Source of the DNA: Paracoccaceae bacterium
GTDB lineage: Bacteria > Pseudomonadota > Alphaproteobacteria > Rhodobacterales > Rhodobacteraceae
DNA: 64,000 nt
Direction of reading: 5' to 3'
NCBI GenBank assembly: GCA_024236495.1
Contig: JACKKJ010000001.1
Location: forward strand, 952,371 to 1,016,370
Within the stretch, counting starts at the first letter, position 1, and the number at the start of each line of letters is the position of its first letter. Below, piece after piece: positions 59,611 to 64,000 of this stretch. The translations under genes were made by a program, and so were the position numbers. The notes below the pieces were generated by a model. That model saw only the letters and a list, made by a program, of their open reading frames with translations, was not told the origin of the DNA and searched no databases.

Positions 59611-59682
59611 CCCCTTGACCCGGTGATTGCCCCGCGCGGCCCGTCACGCTAGGGTCGTGCCGTTCGGGCAGTGGGGGGCACG

Positions 59683-60540
59683 ATGAACGACCACGAAAGG
59701 GCGCCAGAAGATGCGGCGGCGCGGCGCGCCATCCGGCCGGTGATCTGCTATCCCGACGATGGTCTTCCCCAGCCCGATATGCCGCTTTACGACGCAGCAC
59801 GGCGCGGTGCGGTGAAGATCGACGAAGTGACGGTTCCCCCGCGCGATGCGCGGGCGTTCCGGGTGCCGGCTGGCCACTTCTTCCGGATCAGTTCTGTCGA
59901 GGGGCCGCAGGTCGGCGACCTGAACCTGTGGAACGCCGACAACCTGTCGGAGCGGTTCTTTTCCGGCAAGACCCGGGCACTTCACGGAACCCATGTGAGC
60001 ACCGGCGACAGGCTTTGGTCCTGCCTGCCTTACCTGCGTCCGATGGCGACGATCGTCGCCGACACGCTGGCCTGGTATGGGACCGACCCCTACGGCGGCC
60101 GCGTTCATGATGTCATCGGAACGCGCTGCGACCCCTATACGCATCAGTTGCTGGCAGGGAACGCCTACCATCACTGCTGCCATTCGAACCTGACGCGCGC
60201 GCTCGCCTCGGTCACCGGCCAACCGCTGACCGGGGCCGAGATGGATGTGCACGATGTTCTGAACGTCTTCATGTGCACGGGCTTTACCGCCGATACCGGC
60301 CAGTATTTCATGAAGGCGAGCCCGGTCCGGCCCGGCGACTATCTTGAAGCCTTCGCGGAGATTGACCTGCTTGGCGCGCTTTCCGCCTGTCCCGGCGGCG
60401 ACTGTTCGGCGGAACATTCAAGCGACCGCGCGTCCTGCCATCCGCTGCTGGTGGAGGTGTTTCGGCCGCGTCCCGGCGCGCTCGCGGACTGGGCGCCGCC
60501 GCCCGTCAACAGCTATGACCGGAGCCACGGCGCAAGCTAG
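59683..60540 (+). CDS. Urea-carboxylase-associated / DUF1989 family protein
   Basis: A 285-residue DUF1989 (YcgI) protein. The core has VPAGHFFRISSVEGPQVGDLNLWN, the segment DRLWSCLPYLRPMATIVADT and the Cys/His-rich AYHHCCHSNLTRAL with later HDVLNVFMCTGF, typical of this urea/carbamate-associated family. A GTG four codons earlier is an alternative start; GGGGGGCACG precedes the ATG. Family members often occur with urea amidolyase. A nitrogen-compound transporter follows, but on the other strand. Confidence 0.9.
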   Translation: MNDHERAPEDAAARRAIRPVICYPDDGLPQPDMPLYDAARRGAVKIDEVTVPPRDARAFRVPAGHFFRISSVEGPQVGDLNLWNADNLSERFFSGKTRALHGTHVSTGDRLWSCLPYLRPMATIVADTLAWYGTDPYGGRVHDVIGTRCDPYTHQLLAGNAYHHCCHSNLTRALASVTGQPLTGAEMDVHDVLNVFMCTGFTADTGQYFMKASPVRPGDYLEAFAEIDLLGALSACPGGDCSAEHSSDRASCHPLLVEVFRPRPGALADWAPPPVNSYDRSHGAS

Positions 60541-60590
60541 GCAAGAGCAGGACAGCGCGCGAAGGAACAGCGCCGCCCGTGAAGGCCAGG

Positions 60591-61808
60591 TCAGGTCGGG
60601 CTCATCCCGCGCAAACGTTCGGAGCGGCGGCGCAGGAGTTCGAGCGTTGCCAGCAACATGATCGAGATGGCCACCAGGATCGTCGCGACCGCGAGGATCG
60701 TCGGGGAAATCTGTTCGCGCAGACCGATGAACATCTGCCACGGCAGCGTCTTCTGTACGGCGGAGCCGACGAAGAGGACCACGACGACCTCGTCGAACGA
60801 GGTGATGAAGGCAAAAAGCCCGCCCGAGATCACGCCAGGCAGGATCAGCGGCATCTGGACCTTGAAGAAGGTCCGCACCGGCCCCGCGCCCATGTTCGCC
60901 GCCGCACGGGTCAGGGACCGGTCGAACCCGACCAGTGTCGCGGTCACCGTGATGATCACGAACGGGATTCCCAGTACCGCGTGCGCGAGGATCACCTTGA
61001 TGTAGCCCGACAAATCCTTGGAAAGGTGGAGCGTGTCTTCAAGGAAGGAACCGAGCCCGGAATAGAAGAAGAACATCCCAGTCGCCGAGATGATCAGGGG
61101 CACGATCATCGGTGAAATGAGGATTGCCATGATCGCGCGGCGGCCGGGAACATGGCTTTGCGACAGCCCGATCGCCGCAAGCGTGCCGAGCGACACAGAG
61201 ATAATGGTGGCGAACGGCGCAATGATGAAAGAGTTCTTAAGCGGCCTTAGCCAATCCGGATTCGTCATGAAGTCCTGATAGTGCTTCAGCGAATAGCCTT
61301 CCGGATCAAGCGCCAGCATTTTCGGCGTGAATGTGAAGAAATCCTCGGCGTTGAAGCTGAGCGGAATGACCACGACGATCGGGGCGATGAGAAAGAAGAA
61401 GATCAAACCGCAGATCAGACGGAACGTATTGCTCCATAGAACATCGCCGGAGGTGGCGTAGACCGGCACATTCGCGCGGTAGTCACCGGTGTGAAGCCAG
61501 TAGGCGAGCCAGCTGAGCACAAGCCCGACAATCGCACCGAACACGAGACCCGCGACGCCCGACAGCGCCAGGCCGGCAAGACCGGTTGCGACGGCCCCGA
61601 TCAGTCGGCCCATGCGGCGTTCCGGCACGAAGCTGATGATCGCAAAGGCAAGCAAAATGGCGAAGACCGCCCCGCCCGCGATGCCAAGGAGGGGTGCGTC
61701 CTTGGCGGTTCCGACCAAATAGCCCAACAGGCCACCAGCGGCCGCATTGATTGGCAGGGTAAAGCCCGTGAGGCTGGGCGTGGGCGCGCTTGTGGTCTTG
61801 ATGCTCAT
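60591..61808 (-). CDS. ABC transporter permease (PotC-like) with extra N-terminal membrane segments
   Basis: A 405-residue polytopic permease. The canonical domain has AAANMGAGPVRTFFKVQMPLILPGV, the EAA loop that contacts the ATPase, and the usual six helices starting near residue 133. Before it lie about 110 residues with three or four additional hydrophobic segments (FAILLAFAIISFVPER, GLVFGAIVGLVLSWLAYWL), which classic PotC proteins lack. It follows its partner permease by 5 bases. The set fits spermidine/putrescine- or Fe3+/thiamine-type importers; the ATPase gene is not in view. Confidence 0.88.
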   Translation of the reverse strand: MSIKTTSAPTPSLTGFTLPINAAAGGLLGYLVGTAKDAPLLGIAGGAVFAILLAFAIISFVPERRMGRLIGAVATGLAGLALSGVAGLVFGAIVGLVLSWLAYWLHTGDYRANVPVYATSGDVLWSNTFRLICGLIFFFLIAPIVVVIPLSFNAEDFFTFTPKMLALDPEGYSLKHYQDFMTNPDWLRPLKNSFIIAPFATIISVSLGTLAAIGLSQSHVPGRRAIMAILISPMIVPLIISATGMFFFYSGLGSFLEDTLHLSKDLSGYIKVILAHAVLGIPFVIITVTATLVGFDRSLTRAAANMGAGPVRTFFKVQMPLILPGVISGGLFAFITSFDEVVVVLFVGSAVQKTLPWQMFIGLREQISPTILAVATILVAISIMLLATLELLRRRSERLRGMSPT

Positions 61809-61813
61809 TTCGC

Positions 61814-63085
61814 TTACCCCAGCTTCACGTTATCGATGCCGACGATCTTGTCGTAGACGTAGTACAGAAGCAGCACCACGCTGAGCAGGATCGTTCCGAG
61901 CGCAGCCGCGAGGCCCCAGTTCAGGGACGACGAAATATGGAATGCGATCCGGTTCGAGATGAACACGCCCTGCGTGCCGCCGACCAGTTCCGGCGTGATG
62001 TAGTAGCCGATGGCGAGGATGAACACGAGGATCGAACCGGCGCCGATACCGGGGACGGACTGCGGGAAGTAGACGCGCCAGAACGCTGTCCAGTTCGTCG
62101 CGCCCAGCGACTTCGCCGCGCGCAAGTAGCTGGGCGGAATCGTCTTCATGACGGAGTAGAGCGGCAGGATCATGAATGGCAGCAGGATATGCGTCATCGC
62201 GACGATCGTACCGAACTGGTTGTTGATCATGACAAGGCGGTTCGCGTCGTCCACGAGGCCGATCCAGACCAGCAGGTCGTTGATCACGCCCTGCTGCTGC
62301 AACAGCACTTTCCATGCCGAAGTCCGCACCAGTAGCGATGTCCAGAACGGCAGGAGGACCAGAATCATGAGCACGTTCGAGGTCGAGGCGCGCAGATTCG
62401 CCAGCAACCAGGCGACGGGGTAGCCCAGCAACAGGCACGATCCGGTGATCAGGAGGGACATCCACATCGTGCGCACGAAAAGCGTCATGTAGATCCGCTG
62501 CTCTTGCGGACGCAACTGGATACCCTCGGCCGTGTTCTCGAGGTCTGCTGCGTTCAGAAAGTAGCCTGATGTGTAGTGCCCACTATAGCGCAATATGGTC
62601 TTCCACACATCGATATCGCCCCAGCCCTTGTCTGCTTCGATCAATCTCTCCTTGAACGGGCCATCCGCAGCAAGATCCCACTTGCCGACACTGCGTCCCG
62701 TGGACCGGAACATCGAAGAGATACCCGGATTCTCGTAGTTCAACCGGGTTCCGAGCCTGGTATGGGTCTTTGCCTTCACCGCGACCTGAAGATCGGCGAC
62801 CATGGCTGCAAAGACGGCTTCGTCGGGCAATTCGCCCTTTGTTGGGTCCCAGGACTTGAGCGCCTCGACCGTCAACGGAAGCGTCTCGGGAACGATCGCG
62901 TTCTCGACCGACCGCCAGAGCATGGAAACGATCGGAGTGACAAAGGCCACCAGGACAAAGATCAGCAAAGGGGCAATCAGCGCAAGCGCCCTGAGTTTCT
63001 GGCGGCGCAGGGCGCGGGCCAAGGACCGTTTCAGAGGCGTTCCATCGGCGGCCAGCATCGGGCCGGCGTGGGTTGTCTCGCTCAT
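61814..63085 (-). CDS. ABC transporter permease (PotB-like) with large periplasmic loop
   Basis: A 423-residue permease. Transmembrane helix 1 (ALIAPLLIFVLVAFVTPIVSMLWRSV) is followed by a long periplasmic insertion of about 130 residues before helix 2 (LLITGSCLLLGYPVAWLLANL). The EAA-type loop is RAAKSLGATNWTAFWRVYFPQSVPG. The ATG with MSETTHAG was used because GGGGATAAG precedes it. It forms a heterodimeric channel with the downstream permease and lies 83 bases after the solute-binding protein gene. Confidence 0.9.
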   Translation of the reverse strand: MSETTHAGPMLAADGTPLKRSLARALRRQKLRALALIAPLLIFVLVAFVTPIVSMLWRSVENAIVPETLPLTVEALKSWDPTKGELPDEAVFAAMVADLQVAVKAKTHTRLGTRLNYENPGISSMFRSTGRSVGKWDLAADGPFKERLIEADKGWGDIDVWKTILRYSGHYTSGYFLNAADLENTAEGIQLRPQEQRIYMTLFVRTMWMSLLITGSCLLLGYPVAWLLANLRASTSNVLMILVLLPFWTSLLVRTSAWKVLLQQQGVINDLLVWIGLVDDANRLVMINNQFGTIVAMTHILLPFMILPLYSVMKTIPPSYLRAAKSLGATNWTAFWRVYFPQSVPGIGAGSILVFILAIGYYITPELVGGTQGVFISNRIAFHISSSLNWGLAAALGTILLSVVLLLYYVYDKIVGIDNVKLG

Positions 63086-63168
63086 CTTATCCCCGTTCGT
63101 TCTTGTTCGTTGAAAAGCGACAAACGAATGTGGGATGAGGCCTCGGGGCCCCATCCCGTCAGATCAGA

Positions 63169-64000
63169 TCACTGGGCAAGCCAGGCCTGGAACTTCGCGT
63201 CCAGATCGTCGCGATGGTCCGCCCACCAGGGGAAGTCCATCATCACGACGTTGGTCGCGTTGGCCGGGTCGGTCGGCATGTGCGGCGCCATGTCGATGCC
63301 AAGCGTCTCATGCTTGCCGACGAGCGGCGCCGAGGAGGCACGCGCCGGACCGTAGGAGATGTACTTGGCCTGGTCGGCAAGGCGCTGCGTATCGGTGGCG
63401 AAGTAGAGGAAGTCCTTCACGACTGCCATCTTCTCCTCCGACAGGCCCGTCGGGACGATCCAGCCGTCGAGGTCATAGATCTGCGCGTCCCACAGCATCG
63501 AGACCGGCTGGTTCTGTTCGGCGATGACCGAGAACAGACGGCCGTTGTAGGTGCTGCCGATCACGACCTCGCCATCGGCCAGAAGCTGCGGCGTTTCCGC
63601 ACCGGCCGACCACCAGACGACCTGATCCTTGATCGAGTCGAGCTTGGCGAAGGCGCGGCTCACCCCGTCGTCGGTGCCCAGAACGTTGTAGATTTCCTCT
63701 TTCGGCACGCCATCGCAGAGCAGCGCCCATTCCATGTTGTAAAGCGGGCCCTTGTAGAGGCTGCGCTTGCCGGGGAACTTCGTGGTGTCGAACACGTCGC
63801 AGACCGTCGTCGGCGTCGCGCCGTTCCAGGCGGCCACATCGTTGCGATAGCCGAAGGTGATCGAATAGACGATCTGCGGGATGAAGCAGTCCGACAGCAG
63901 CAGATCACCGAAGTCCTCGCTGGCCGAGGTACCATCCGGCGCGGGAGCGAGCATGTTGTCGAAGTCGATCTCCATCGCCAGGCCTTCGTCGCAAAGGCGC
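63169..64000 (-). CDS. ABC transporter extracellular solute-binding protein (3' part, cut by window edge)
   Basis: At least 277 codons of a periplasmic solute-binding protein of the PotD/AfuA-like class; its N-terminus, and so signal peptide and start, lie outside the window. The visible part contains SITFGYRNDVAAWNG, WWSAGAETPQLLADGEVVIGSTYNG and the terminal FPWWADHRDDLDAKFQAWL. It is encoded first, with two permeases behind it. Ligand identity (polyamine, iron or other) cannot be settled from this part. Confidence 0.88.
   Translation of the reverse strand, partial: RLCDEGLAMEIDFDNMLAPAPDGTSASEDFGDLLLSDCFIPQIVYSITFGYRNDVAAWNGATPTTVCDVFDTTKFPGKRSLYKGPLYNMEWALLCDGVPKEEIYNVLGTDDGVSRAFAKLDSIKDQVVWWSAGAETPQLLADGEVVIGSTYNGRLFSVIAEQNQPVSMLWDAQIYDLDGWIVPTGLSEEKMAVVKDFLYFATDTQRLADQAKYISYGPARASSAPLVGKHETLGIDMAPHMPTDPANATNVVMMDFPWWADHRDDLDAKFQAWLAQ

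Overview
This is a GC-rich chromosomal window with dense, short-spaced operons from an alphaproteobacterium, most likely of the order Rhodobacterales (Rhodobacter/Paracoccus/Roseobacter type). The evidence is the tuf - tRNA-Trp - secE - nusG - rplK - rplA - rplJ backbone, a Rhodobacteraceae-style Hint-domain protein, a 'twin transmembrane' small protein, a motB-flgEKLI flagellar block with CtrA-like boxes, and alphaproteobacterial versions of dapD, rlmN, etfBA and pxpABC. I see no insertion sequence, prophage, CRISPR array or rRNA. No gene is clearly broken; rplJ (left edge) and an ABC solute-binding protein (right edge) are cut by the window.

Layout. 1-7.3 kb: translation and secretion genes on the minus strand, interrupted by three non-ribosomal genes (two methyltransferase-like, one CatB-type acyltransferase). 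7.4-11 kb: a lipoprotein, a cytochrome P450, and an exported unknown protein coupled to a PiuC-type dioxygenase. 11-15.7 kb: parC - yjgN-like - M48 protease operon. 16-31 kb: a signalling/GTPase island. 31-35 kb: SDR, twin-TM protein, corrinoid adenosyltransferase, VOC protein, etfBA. 35-40 kb: a catabolic-looking cluster (ArgE-like, LysR, DUF1028, RidA, flavin monooxygenase-like). 40-47 kb: Hint protein, dapD, dehydratase, LOG protein, ycaQ, a second CatB-like protein, rlmN. 47-51 kb: a three-subunit molybdenum hydroxylase with a MoaD/ThiS-like protein. 51-53.6 kb: 5-oxoprolinase pxpBCA. 53.7-59.6 kb: motB and flgE-K-L-I. 59.7-64 kb: a DUF1989 (urea-carboxylase-associated) protein and a polyamine/iron-type ABC transporter.

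The most interesting part is 16-31 kb. A plus-strand run encodes a transmembrane Ser/Thr kinase with PDZ-like repeats on the periplasmic side, an FHA protein, a PP2C phosphatase, and then three tandem paralogous exported proteins, each a Cys-bracketed LysM domain fused to a family-3 solute-binding domain. Converging on it is a minus-strand run of six genes: a small unknown protein, a long dynamin-like GTPase, two paralogous shorter dynamin-type GTPases (one with a degraded G3 motif), and two more unknown proteins, one loosely resembling a Roadblock/LC7 fold. The kinase/FHA/phosphatase trio resembles the post-translational switch of type VI secretion, but no T6SS gene is present. My inference is an envelope-sensing system: wall-bound ligand sensors and a transmembrane kinase outside, an FHA/phosphatase relay and membrane-remodelling GTPases inside. 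Function and partnership are untested.
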